From Acanthaster planci (taxonomy: Eukaryota; Echinodermata; Asteroidea; Valvatida; Acanthasteridae): a stretch of DNA of 64,000 bases. Under the pieces are notes generated by a model that had not been told where the DNA came from, searched no databases, and saw only the letters and a program-made list of their open reading frames with translations. The first letter of the stretch is position 1. Every line of letters begins with the position of its first letter. Made by a program: the position numbers and the translations under genes. Positions 48,370-60,869 of this stretch are shown here, piece after piece. The DNA lies in the NCBI RefSeq assembly GCF_001949145.1, contig NW_019091663.1:131018-195017 (forward strand). The letters run 5' to 3'.

Positions 48370-51300
48370 TACGTCGAATCGTTCACTTATTAATAAATGA
48401 TATATTGATAAGGATTCAATCTAAAGTCGTCGGCAGAGACGGCTGGAGTGGAGAGGATGGATAGTGTCATGACGGAACATGAACATCACACTCTAAGCTG
48501 CACCGATACTTCATCCTGTCCGTTTATTAACTTATCCGTCGAAAAAAATCGTGTTTTCCTTGCAAGATATAAAAACATCCTCTCAGTCTCCTCCGGTGTT
48601 TGGATTGGGGGGGGGGATGTGGCATATAGTGGTTACAGCTCATGAATCAGGATGAGGAGTTCGAGGGATGAATTCAGCTGTATATCCTTAACACTTTTGT
48701 TTCTCACTTGCCCACTCGCTCAACCCACTTACAGTCAAAATGGAACTGAAACATACTGTGTACTCGCATCTAGTACATACAACATGAATATCAATATTTT
48801 CTTTCAAGGCCTTTCAAGGAAACTGGAGGCATCTACTCACCGGCCCGATGAACCATGTTGGCTCTCAACAGACTGCGCACTTTTTGGAAACAATATTTGA
48901 AATACTGTGCCAAGCAGTGTCGCTGGGAGCGGGGCTTTGCACATGTACTGGCTATGACTAGGTAGCGCACAGCGATCTCCCTGCTGTACCCATCGGCTTG
49001 TCCATCTTTTACAGTCAGGCGACTATCACATGTACTGATATAACCTGATAACCAGGATTCCTATAGCTCATGAAATGAAACAAACAAATATCACGTAACT
49101 TTGTAATACCTTGGGATGAGCCATTTTATCAACCCTTCTCGAGTGATTTTGTAATGTCCTTGTCGCTATAAGTTAAATTTACCGTAGTAAACAGTGTTCT
49201 TTTTTGATCGCTGTTGATCGACGATACACTCGTCTGTGATTAAAGACCTTTCATCTGGTCGTTTTGAGACACGGTGTGCCATCTCTCTTCATGAAGGGGC
49301 CTATATAGGCCTATATCACATAATGAATGCGTATACATGTTCCACGACGTAAGCCTTAAAATGAAAAAGGGATAGTGCTAGCCCAGACTGACATTACAGC
49401 TTTGATTGTGAAAATGAAAATTTGCATTAGCATAAAAAACAAAAAGGCACCTATATACCCTTTAAAAATGGCAAACCAGAAATCGACAATAAGATTAAAT
49501 GGGACACATGGGTGAAATTTCAAGGACTGCATGAAACAATTACGGTACATTGCACTGGCCTTTAAATGTGAAAGACTCTACAGGTGTCTGAAAACGATTT
49601 AGTTAATTTTATTCTAATAGTAAATAATTTAACAATCGTCCCTCGATGATTTGTACGTCAACACATGTTTGGCTGCATACCACGTGGTGAGTTTAAATAA
49701 CAATTACAGTTTAAAGTCAAATACAGTCAACATTCGTATGGCATTTCATTCTTGCCCTCTCCATTCTAATAGTTTGTTAAAAAATAAATCGATCAGTAAA
49801 CCCTTGCCTGCGTGTAACATAATTCTCAACGTAATAAATAAAATCAAACAATGTCGAACTCTTGAACTGTTAATCCCTTGTGAATTGGAATTACTAAAAA
49901 CAATCGGTTCACTTTTTACCCAATTTAAATTGTGTTTTACTTGAAATAGTGAGCAGCCCTTGCTGAATTGAAAACGTTTTACAAATAAGGAAGTTTATGA
50001 GTGCAACGTTAAGGATAACCTCAAAAGTCGTCGAATGTTTCATTCTATTCGTGTAAGAGAATATTTTAAATACAAAATATAATCATTCTTTTCATTTCAT
50101 TAAACGGCTGAGAAAACAAGTGTTGCATTACCTGAATAAATCCTAAATAAATCCCTTCAGAATAATTCCCAACATCACACTGTTTGTATTAAGACGTTAC
50201 AACATGAGGAATGCAAGTGGTGTGGCCGTGCTCATGGCTGAAACGTTGAGTTATCCAGTTACCCGCCGAATGGAACGCTCTATGGTCTCGTTGCGGTTCC
50301 GGTTGCGTTGCGACACGTGATCAGTTATCCACCGATGAGATGACGGGGATGTGTGCAGGCGTTGCATAAGAATAGACACAGGGACCACTCGAGCATAAAG
50401 CAACGAGATTGGTAGAACGGGTTTTGACAGTATGGACAGCATGATTTAAATTTGGATGACAGAAGAACCGAATTCCTCGAAGGAACGTCAGATCAATACC
50501 CTTTCAAAAGCCGCATGTAACACGATAGTACAGAAATAATGGGCCTAGTGACAGGTTCGGAGTTTATGGACACAGAATAACGATTTATTTGAAATAAGTA
50601 GCCGCTGCCTCTAGACTGTAGTAGCCTAACATAATACACAAATCGTAAAGATAAAAGCGTCTGCGTTTTGATTGCATCAGAGTCTTTCTGAAAGGAAAAA
50701 CGCGAACCGCTGCAAAGTGAATATAGAATTGTGTTATATTCTGACAGGTATCGCTTGATTATAGCTCGCTTCCAGACCTAAAGTGCAGCTATCATCACAT
50801 TACATGAACACCTGATTTATATGTCTCCGTAAACAGAAATCTGGAGACATGTAGGTGACACGTCGTGTCGCGTTGTGTTTTCCTTTAATCTGACGCAGAA
50901 ATCCACCACAGGCCTCTTGAGGGTGTCCTCAGCGTTTGAAACATCACATCTTGTAAAATGAGTAACGTGTTCTACATGGAACCAGCCATTTTATTCATTT
51001 TTGGGGAGGCATTGTGCGGCTGTCATTTTCTTTGAGTGAACCGTAAAACTTGATTCTGCGATGCTTGTGGTGGTTAGATGCGTTGTTAGCTGTAAAATTG
51101 CTATTCTAGTCATGTGTTGGACAACCGAAGCAGATGAGCCTCTCGTCCTTTCCTTTCGCCTACACATAGCTGTCTCGCTGCATGACGCTGAAGGTACTTT
51201 TAAACAATTAACTCCTGCCATGAGTTCTTAATTGACATGATATGGGCCACCTGCTCAAGTGACGTCAGAAGTCATGTGCGTCACCGCAGACCTTGAAGAA

Positions 51301-52398
51301 ATTATTGTTTTGGCCGCTAGTTTATACGTGCCTCCTTGAAAAAAAGACTCAGTTATGATCACGTGGCCATGAACAACCCTTGCATGAAGGGTATGCGGCC
51401 CAATGTCATATTGATGAATGCTATAAGGAGAAACTGTTGGTGAGCAAAAATTTTCTTTCAACATGAGATAAGAATGTGTGACACATATTGGAAACTTGTG
51501 TTTGGTAAGCAAATGATTTTTTCGCTTTACTTCCGTGAAATTAGCCCATTATATTCAAACTGGCCTCCTGTGAAATGAATCCCGCTGGAAGCAGGTTTCT
51601 TGTTCCCAGAAATTGGCCTCATAATTATTAAATTAAGGGACCGTAACAAATGGGTCTCCTGTAAATTGTATGTCAGCGAACCGAGCAATTCATATTCCCA
51701 GTTTTCTGAAATTGGCTCCATTTTTTTCAAAGAAACCGGCCCTAGTGTAAATAGAGCTCAAGCGAAGCGTATCCACATCTGCACCTGTACTATGTGCACG
51801 CAGCAAAGGCTCATTGCTGATGTTAAAATAAAGAAAAGCTAATTGTCCGCGTCCTCGTGCCCAGAAGGGTCATTCTGTTAGTAGGTAGTTTTTTTCTCCT
51901 TCCCAGCATGTGCTTTATTTCCAAAAGTGTTGGACTTATGATCTGTGCATGATGCATAAAAGGACATTATTCCGGCAATTTGTTTTTATCATGTGACAGG
52001 AATCGTCTGCCTAAGCACCCCCCCTCTCTATGCTGAACACGCTCTGCGGTCGCATAGGTTGTTGCTTTTTGTTTGTTTTGTCAACCATCGTTAAAACACT
52101 GCTCGAGTATTCTGTCAAAGTTCATGGAATGAAGTCATTTCAGTCATTCTTTTCATTTCCGAATTTTGCTCGAAAATCCTGGGATCAGGGGTTCACGTTA
52201 AATGCAAAAGTTATCCCACAAATGAACATGTTTTTCCATGAGATGTCTTATTAAACGCTTTTCCGACTAAAATAAGCCTTGGAGAGCAAAGTGTGCGTCT
52301 TTGGAAGGAATATTTCATAAATCGTGACTAATACTTTGGATGTTGATCCGTCCATAGCCACCGTAATCATTCGATTACCGTAGAACCATCCTGTCGCC

Positions 52399-52611
52399 AT
52401 GCAGAAGCAAGTTACCTTCCTTATAACCCTTGCTTGCGTTCAGATCTGTTGGATGATTCCGTCCCTATATCTAGTTACCAAAGCAAATTATGGCAGTCTA
52501 ACGAATGGGCTCGTTCCAGACAGTGCAAACTGCATGTCCCGACAGAACTTAGTTCAACTGACCCAGTCTGCAGCTCTCAGCCCCTGCTTAAACTCTTCAT
52601 CCGCCGTGTGA
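52399..52611 (+). CDS. Possible small secreted or membrane peptide ORF, unrecognised
   Basis: ATG in a favourable context (GCCATG, G at −3) starts a 70-codon frame whose first 30 or so residues are hydrophobic (MQKQVTFLITLACVQICWMI…), like a signal peptide or anchor. The rest, with two more cysteines, has no recognisable motif. Frames of this size arise often by chance, and no supporting exon or poly(A) signal was identified, so confidence is low. Confidence 0.12.
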   Translation: MQKQVTFLITLACVQICWMIPSLYLVTKANYGSLTNGLVPDSANCMSRQNLVQLTQSAALSPCLNSSSAV

Positions 52612-55345
52612 TGGGACACTAATGAAGTTCAAACAGAGAGAAAGCTGCCGTCTTACCTACAATTTCCTGAAAGAAAATAGTTGGCTTCGTTTTTCCCGTT
52701 TTTGCTTGTCGTGTTTGTCATGAACTGGGCTAAGGAGGCACGACAGAGTCAATTCTAACTTTGCCCTTGTACATCCGCGACAACTAGATGTACTGTCTTT
52801 GTAAATGACACTTAAATACGACATAAATCTTTATATCGTGAATGCCTTTGTCGTGGCAAGTAAATCAAACTGGAATAACCTTGTATACCGTGTGATTTAT
52901 TTCATTGGCTTGTATTGGCATTGGGTTAAAAGGGGGTTTTTCTTTGGTGTATACATTAAGTTATTGTATGTTTTAACGAATGTTGGAATTTCGCCTATTT
53001 CGGAAAAAAATACATCGATTGTTAATCTTCCTCACAATTTGTCTGTGTTTTACAAAGTGACAGGGTTTTGTGCTCGTGCTTCCTCTCTTGGTAAGGCGAG
53101 TCCAAAACATTTCTCGTAAGAAAAAAACATCGTGAGTCTTTTCGTGTCCCGCTGGCTTGGTAATTACCTTACGTAAGGCGAGACATCGCTCTTGCCCCTG
53201 GACATGGGGTCGCGAGCATAGGTAAGCCGATGCGTTTAGACCTCACCAGTTCACCATCGAGCGCCGCTCCAAAGCAAATCGGATCTGGGGAGTTGGTAAT
53301 ATGGAGCACGCAGTCGATATCGTGCCGTGACACACATACATTGCTGTACCTTGCCATTCGACTGGAAATGGTAACGTTTTGGAGAAGTGTTTACGAGAGA
53401 ATAATTTATGTGAATAATTAAAAGAAACCTTCACGTAGGCTATTTCATTTGAAAACGGCTTTCAGCCTTTCAAACAAAGGAGTTGCAACGCGGGATCAGC
53501 ATCCTATTTGATTTAGCGAAAACAGCCTCAGGGGTTAATCCATGGAGAGTGGGGATTAAGATGTTGAAAGTGTTTCTGGTTTTCTTCAATTCATCTCAAC
53601 TGTGGTAATAATGTGTTTATGCTAGCCCTATCCACTGCCCTGCAAGTGTACCACTTAAACTTAACTTCTAACCCTCCAGAGACAGATTCATAAACAACAT
53701 GCTCGACGTATCGGGCTGAAACACTTGACACGAAGGCCATGCCTCTTGAAGACCTCTCAACGCGAATTATATCTTGCCCTTGCGGCTGGCAAAGTGGTGG
53801 TTCACACGACAGCAGAAATAGTTGTCGAAAACTTGGAGGGCATTTCAAGTTCAATAAGTGGCGTGAAGTGATTTTTTAGTCTCGTGCACGTGCATGCACC
53901 TCTTTGGTCAACCTATCGGTGAATGCAATACTGTCCATCCGTTTCCGGATAGCGTTGCGGGGCGTGCATATTCTCACCGTTCATTGTCCCTCGTATATTT
54001 ACACTTTCACCTGTTTTTCACAAAATTCATCAGTCTCGTCCCCTTTGATTTGCATGCCCCTGCTTCAACCCCTAGTCCGCCCTCCACTCGGTCTTCTGGT
54101 CTCCAGCGGTCGGCGAATATTATAATAGGATTCTTCTATAGCATCGGGTTTTCTTCTTAGCGACATCAGTGACCCCCGTCGCTTTACCTGTTGCAACATC
54201 TCTTCACAGTTTTACCAGATTTCCCACGCAATGTTCACATGTAGGCCCTAATCCAAATCAAAATGTTACGAATCTAACATTCTCTAAGTTGAAAAGATAA
54301 AAAGGATTGATCTGATTTTCTAAAAAGTGAAAGCAATCACCTAAAACAGTGCTTAAGTTGAGTGGATCTATATATTTTTCTCCTTCTTTCTCCTGGCTTC
54401 CGTTTTAATGTCCATTAAGTTGAATGGTTCGAAGATAATTAGTGGCAGAGGTGGGATCGAATGGCAGGGTATCGCAATTCAATCTGGGACCGGGTCATGT
54501 TGATGAGATGGGAAATAAAAGTAAGAAGATCGATCTCCGTCTCTGAGAACAAATCATTACGGTGCTAAGGTTTACAACACGGTCTGACACCTAAGGGCTT
54601 GCAGATTCTTGCCTTTCGTTCGTACAAGATTAGGTGGACAGCTTTCTGTGTCCAGAGTGCAATAAAATTAGACCTCGAGCCATTTTAATAAATGATTTCA
54701 GCTTTTAAAGGTAAATGATTAAAACGGGTTCCATTTATACTGACCCCAAGCAAGCCGAAAGTATCGGGTGACGATGATTTCCGTCTCTAATGAACTTTCG
54801 ATGGAATAGGGGATGGTTGTAAATCGGTGTTAACGTCTTACCGAAACTAGGCCTGCTTGAATAATCCAAATTTAGGAATGCATATACATGTAATAAGCTG
54901 CAAAATCATGTTAGCATAGGCCTGTTCAAATTTGACGCTAACGCAAAACAGATGTCTGATCGCTGTCTGCTTGTGAAAACTCGATTGCAGCTGGCTTGCT
55001 AAATTGATTTAATCTGGGGCAGCTTGCTGAGGCATGTTCTTATTCCTCTTTGGCTGAAGCAACGTTGCAACATCTTGCTTGCCCTAACCCGACATAGTGG
55101 CATTTGGCCCCGTTAAATGAGTCGGTTTTTGCCCACATAATGCTCGCTGGAAGATGTTAAGAGATTTTCAAAGAATGTAAGTGCTGACGTAGTGTTAACA
55201 GATATACTGGAGCCCTACCTTAAAGTTCTGGCCTGTACTTGAGGAAAAATTCTTTCAATAGCTCTTCCAACTACTAAATCTGATAAGGCTTGCTTATGCC
55301 ACTTATTAAGTCTTAGATCACAGTCCCAGTTCCTTAAATAAAATT

Positions 55346-55425
55346 GTGAAATTTGTCGACTTTTCCAAACGCGCATTGGGTCGTCATATTTCGCGTATTG
55401 TGACTGGCCAACGCCTGTATTACAG
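55346..55425. mobile_element. Partial MITE, copy 5
   Basis: AAATTTGTCGACTTTTCCAA, then ACGCGCATTGGGTCG and ATTGTGACTGGCCAACGC match the centre and part of the right arm of the 178-bp inverted-repeat element. The terminal portion is replaced by unrelated sequence. Confidence 0.55.
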
Positions 55426-55587
55426 CTTGGCGTCAGTGGTACAACAATCAGTAAAATGTCACATGCTTGTATGCGGATATGCATGCAGATCACACAAAAT
55501 ATGGACCAGAGCCAACATTATAGCATGTAAGAGATTCTCGGAACCCCACTTTCCCATAGTAACATTAACGGGAAAGCGTCCCTGAAG

Positions 55588-55776
55588 CAGTGGAATAGCC
55601 AGCGGGGGGAATGTCCCCCAAATTCCAGGTGCCCCCCTGAAAAAGACGGAGGAATGAATAGAACAAGGCTGACAAAAACTTGGCCCAAAAACCGCATCAC
55701 TGAAAGCTGGTCCCTCCATAAGATGCTGGTGCCCCTTTGTGCTCCCTCCCACCAGTAAATCCTAGCTACGCCACTG
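55588..55776. mobile_element. hAT-type MITE, 189 bp
   Basis: The left end CAGTGGAATAGCCAG and the right end, read inverted, CAGTGGCGTAGCTAGGATTT are imperfect terminal inverted repeats of the CAGTGGCG form typical of hAT-derived elements. The flanking octamers CCCTGAAG (55580–55587) and CCCCAAAG (55777–55784) agree at six of eight positions, as expected for an aged 8-bp hAT target-site duplication. The interior has G and C runs and no coding frame. Confidence 0.75.
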
Positions 55777-55784
55777 CCCCAAAG

Positions 55785-58700
55785 TGGTTTTGTCATCTCG
55801 TGAGAGGAGCGTAGAAACATGCAAGATGGTATGTGCTAATTGTTTACATGTAACATCCACATGGTTGGCTAAGACTTGTAAACGATGTGATGCTTTGGTG
55901 CCTCGGCATTTCGTTCGTGCAGGACAAAACTGAAAGCAGCAACGGGCGTGAGAGGCAGGTGGGGGATGTGATGGCGTGTCTAAAAATTAGCGGGAATTCT
56001 GAGGAGAGCAGTTACCCATTTCAAGCTGTTGTGCAAGTCAAAATACTGTGCGGTATAATGTATTGGCTTATCGCTCGCTTGAGAGGAGGCGAACTTCTGT
56101 CAGTAGAACTCTGATGGTAATTCGAATCGTCCATATCCCGCTGTAAAAGGTTTTGTCAGGGGGAATGTTTTTTTCTGTGGACTCACACAACCCTGGGGAC
56201 ATGCCCTTTTACTCAAGAACTGAGGGACATCAAATCCTTCTGCATGGACTTATTTATGCAGTTTCAGCTAAAATCGCTGTGAACTGTTCCTCACGAAAAT
56301 AATGAGGGCCTCCCAGTCTTATAAATAATTCTTGTCTCTTGCCATCCATGGGATTTGCAGATAATGGACATTATGAAAAGATAATTTAACTACATGTAGT
56401 TCTGTGCACCACGAGTCTAACTGTGAAGTGTCCCCGAGAGGCTTCCTGATTTCTTCCCCTCGTATCTGCATAACATGAGTTTCCCAGGTCTCCGAGCTGA
56501 CATCTCCGAAGTTGGTGACTCGAGTGTTGATGTCGATCCCGTCATGTCCCAGTGGTTAGATTTTCATCAAGTCCACCGTGCCCTTCCTCCCCAGGACGAG
56601 TCACGAGGGCCTGGCGGCGGGCGAATGGAAAAGCACCTTCCCTCTGTGACTGCAGACCTCTGCTGTGCCGTTGGACGGGCACACGGGAAACAAGCTCGCC
56701 CTGAATGAAAAACACTTGAGTGGATTTGACGAGTGGTTTCTGGAGCTCATTACCGGGCGCAGAGAGAGAGAGGATGTTGCCTCTTTGTATCTCCCAGATA
56801 CATCCCCAACACGCTTGAATGACACCAGTAGTGCGTAATAGGCCACGCTCCCTTTTAAAGGAAAATACCGAGCACCCCATCGGGGCGACAGTTCGTGCTG
56901 AGCCTCGTTAAGTTGTGAAGGGTGGTACGAGCTGCTCTGGGTTTTTTGTGCGGATGTCGGAGCTGGCCAGTGGGAGGACCCGTGATTGAAAGGCGTGCAT
57001 CTCTATAGCAGATGTCAAGATTGGTGAAATCTTCCACAACGGAGTTAGGTCTTTCCTTATTGTGTGGTTGTGTTTGTTCATTGTCACTTGTGGTAGTTGT
57101 CAAGTAAGAGTAAATGCTACGTATTTGCAAACGTCAAACAGGGGATCTTTAACCGTGCAGTAGGGTGCAATGCCATGTCTCGGTTGTGCCTTAATCGGTG
57201 TTTACGTGCACGTTTTCCCATTTACGAACTCTATAAAACCGGAATTTAAAGAAAAGTTTTTTGAAGTTAATGCGTTTAAAACAAACCCCAAACTCGATTT
57301 TCACCCCAAAATATTTGGAGCCAAGGATTTTCAGTTCACTTAACCGAGTCCCGCATCGTTGTGTGTGTACATGATTCCTCAAACACTTTAACAAAGAAAC
57401 TTATTCTCTCTTTTTTAGTCGGTCCCGCCATTTGTGTAGGCCTAATCCTTTTCTGTCTGTCAATCAAGAGGGAAAACCATGATGCGTGTCTCAACACGGA
57501 TTAAACTGTGATAGTGCTTTGCAGAAAACTTCGTCCTCACATCAGAAGATTACTGATCTAACCCTAGCACATCTTCCACGCCAGAGTGATGTTTGGTTTG
57601 TCGACTGAGTTTATGTCTTTTCAATGGAATAGAGGTCACTTGACATTGCTTTATTCCCACACTGCTGTGATAAATACTTGCCATTTGTCGTGCTGAAAAT
57701 TATCACTTGAAAAAAAAAACTTACAGGTATTTTCTCCATGTTATAACTTTTTAATTCCTTTAAACTTGGGAAGTGCCCAATTTTCTACTCTTTCCGAAAT
57801 ATACCGTAGGCCACGTGCACCCATGACTCTAACGAACAGACAAATAAAATTAGGCCCCCCCCCAAAAAAACACTCGTTCATCTTTTTCGAAATTAAATTA
57901 TGACCAATTATTGTTATCTGTAACCAGGTGCCAGACATTGTTCAATATTCACTTGAACATTTCACTGCGCCTTCGGTTATATATATCGTCAAGTCACAGT
58001 CGCCCTAGTTGAAATTGGCGTGTTCTATCCCTACGGCGCACATTTGACGGGGAAGAGGAAAATATTTTGTCCTATTAAGGAAAAAATCCCTGCAGGATTT
58101 GGAGCCTGTCCTGGATGTTGCCGGAAGAAGGAATATGGAGGGCCCTGTGCGGTTTCTGCCAGCTAGTGATAGGTTCGATTCACCTTCGGGGGGGCCCTTG
58201 TACTGCGACATGCTCATCAGTGCCTGCTCGTGTTTGATGGGAGTTGAACGATCTCTTTGACATAGATTTTGTTTTCTTGGCCAGTTCGTGCCGAAGATTT
58301 TCGGAGCGGCAAAGTTGGACAAACACACGGGTGTCACATCGGTGACAAAGTCGGAATTGCATGGCGGATAACGTTTCCCTGTGCCAGGGACGGGCGCGAT
58401 TGTTCAAGCCAGACAGGTTGGGCCTGTTCGCGATTAAACGGAGCTTTCGCTCTCAAGTGAGCAGTTTATATTGGAGTGGGATAAATGCCTCGGCATGTTT
58501 GCCCGCAAACAACAGTAAGCAGACAACACGTTCAGCGTGTTCACACCACACACACTCACCCTTGTGACCCGGGTCATTACGAACCATCTCAGCTAAAAGT
58601 TGCTGAAATGGTAGGACCGGTACGTTGCAGGCTCATTAATGGTGACTCCCCAGAACAACCTAACTCGACTTACCGTGAAAAAGTTCACTTTGCTCTTACA

Positions 58701-60865
58701 TGGCACCCATTTGCTCAACGAACGGCTTAATGATGGCGACAACAACCACGGAAAGAGGTCGTCCATTCTTACATTAGAGTGCCCTGCAAACACAGCACCT
58801 GGTCTTATATCACGAGAGAAGTTGATATGATTAGACAGATGTACGGAGGATTGTGTACATAGTGACCAACATTTCAACAAATCTCAATGACTCTGGTGAC
58901 GACGGTGCTGTGTGAGATGTCGCTTTCTATCGGGAAGTATCCTGATTGCATTTTTTCTGGCTGCCACAGTGTGCGGTATATGTATTGGTTACAAATTCCT
59001 GCGCATTTCCTTTTTATAAGGACTGCACTTTCGTGTCAACATTTTGTTCAATGTTGAACCGCATGTGTTCAACTTACCTGTACTTTCAGTGAACCTTTTT
59101 TTTAAAATCCGGCAGAGGATGTCGTCGATTTTGCATTACATTAAAAAAGCGCGTTACATTGGAACACGAACCCCTGACTTAAGATTTATTTAAAACCCAG
59201 TTTCTTGAAAAAGATCATTTAGGCAATTTACTTTTTCAATTTGACGTCTGTGTATTGAAAACCGTTCGAGGGGCGATGTGCAAACAGTTGAATTGTGTAC
59301 GGACTTGAGACACATGGAAATTGGGTACCTCCTGTAATCTGTCAAGACTAGTTCTCGACCAGCGCCATTTCCCGTTTCCGTTGCTTCAGTGTGAAGAGCT
59401 ATAACGATTTTTTGTATCACTTTGGCGAAGTCGATTGTAATATTATGTACAGGAAGCAGAGGTGGGTCGGGGATAAAACTTCTCTCAGATTTCCAAAACT
59501 GAATATTTACTCGTGAAAACTACTTTTCCAGTTTGAAAAAGGCATGAGCTGCCTGAAAAAAATTTATATATAACAATACGCAGCACAGTTTGGAGTCCCA
59601 CTTTAAAGCATCCGGTTTTGTGATTTTTTTCGAAAAAACCTTGATATTTAGTTCTGACTGGAGCCCAGTTGTTACTGTGATGGTCTATTAAGTATCTTTC
59701 ATGAAGATTAATTGCCGGTTTAACCAGTAAAGCTGTCAACACTTTAACATCAATTTGTCTGATGTTCTAAATGAGTATTGTTATAATATCTCCCAGTGCC
59801 AAACCGAGATAACTTTGAGATAAGTTTCTTCTGTAAGTTTGAGCAATGCCATTTGTGTGCAAGACAGAGTGTGCTTTACTCTCGGTTTTTTCTGCTGTTT
59901 TTATTATTTTGCACGGTTGGCCTAATTTTACAATTCCACATCTTGAGAACATCCAGATCTTCCCAAGTAAATGGATGCGTCATCCTTAAAACTGATGCAG
60001 TGACGTAGAGAAAGCCATATGGGCCAACACTTTGAGTGCTTTTTATTTTGTCAGTTTGAAGAGGACCTACTCCCCCGGACACTGTCTGGCTCCTTTTCTC
60101 GAGCACGGTCCGAATGCCCAGCAGCACAGCGAAGCCCCCGTAGAGTGATAATGCCTCATGGTTCCAGAATGCATCGATGCCCGATAGGCGTATCACCCCA
60201 TTTCTTTTCCTTGAAGAGAATCTTTCGCTTCACTGACCGTGGCATGATGAAATTGTAGTAAAAGATATGATGGGGGATGAGACAAACGAAGCTCGTTTCA
60301 GCTGAATAAGATAAGACGTGGCTTAAGTGGGAAAAACACCCTCAGGGTGGTGTCGTCTCCACTGGAATCAAAGCGATAAGGTTGATCCACAAAAACATGA
60401 GGAGCATACCATAGTTTTGGGTACATTACCTCGCGTCTGATGTTGATTTCAAAATGGGACGCGATCATCCTGAAACTCTCGCACACTGAAGATGTTAGAT
60501 TTTTAGAGTTTGAGCAAATGAGTTTCTGTATCTGACTGTCTATTGACAGATATTTAAGTGTTCTATTGTATTATTTTATATCATCTGATGTGGAGGTTGT
60601 TGACAGTGTTGAGCCGGTTCTGTAAAGCAGATGTCTCAGTTTTCGTGTGGTAGTTACAAGATGAATCCCGAAGGAAAAACCCGGAAAGAACATTCCAGAC
60701 ATCCGGGATTTCCCTTTAGAAACTGAGCCTACGTATGACCACCCGCTTGCTGTTTTACTTGGTCATACGCTGTCGAATTCCCTGCTGATACAGTCCGAAA
60801 TTGCGGCATTGTAAGTAAACAAAAATCAATTTGTCTTTTTTTTCTCTCCTCCTTGTCATTTTCAG
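55785..60865. other. Upstream region of the GPCR gene, no exon established
   Basis: No coding exon is supported. The acceptor at 60864–60865 implies that this stretch, or sequence further upstream, holds the 5' UTR exon(s) and promoter of the receptor gene. An inverted pair (60732–60741 with 60760–60769) lies about 100 bases before the acceptor. Confidence 0.45.
60841..60865 (+). promoter_or_regulatory. Strong 3' splice site just before the GPCR start codon
   Basis: A nearly pure pyrimidine tract (TTTCTCTCCTCCTTGTCATTTTCAG) ends five bases before ATG 60870. It argues that the coding exon begins at 60866. The in-frame ATG at 60831 would then be intronic and the receptor starts at 60870. Confidence 0.75.
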
Positions 60866-60869
60866 CACT

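Larger units (their letters stand above)
43832..55345. other. Non-coding stretch with weak exon candidates
   Basis: No gene is established. Three weak candidates are described separately: a signal-peptide-like exon at 46589–46664, a non-coding exon candidate at 47794–48036, and a 70-codon open frame at 52399–52611 with a hydrophobic start. A perfect hairpin is at 48337–48369. The rest shows only short chance-like open frames. Confidence 0.4.

Noticed and set aside
58165-58183. B-box-like AGGTTCGATTCACC suggesting a tRNA or SINE
   Set aside because: No A box at the right spacing upstream and no cloverleaf pairing.
60831-60869. Upstream in-frame ATG extending the GPCR by 13 residues
   Set aside because: These codons overlap the polypyrimidine tract of a strong splice acceptor ending at 60865, so they are most likely intronic.
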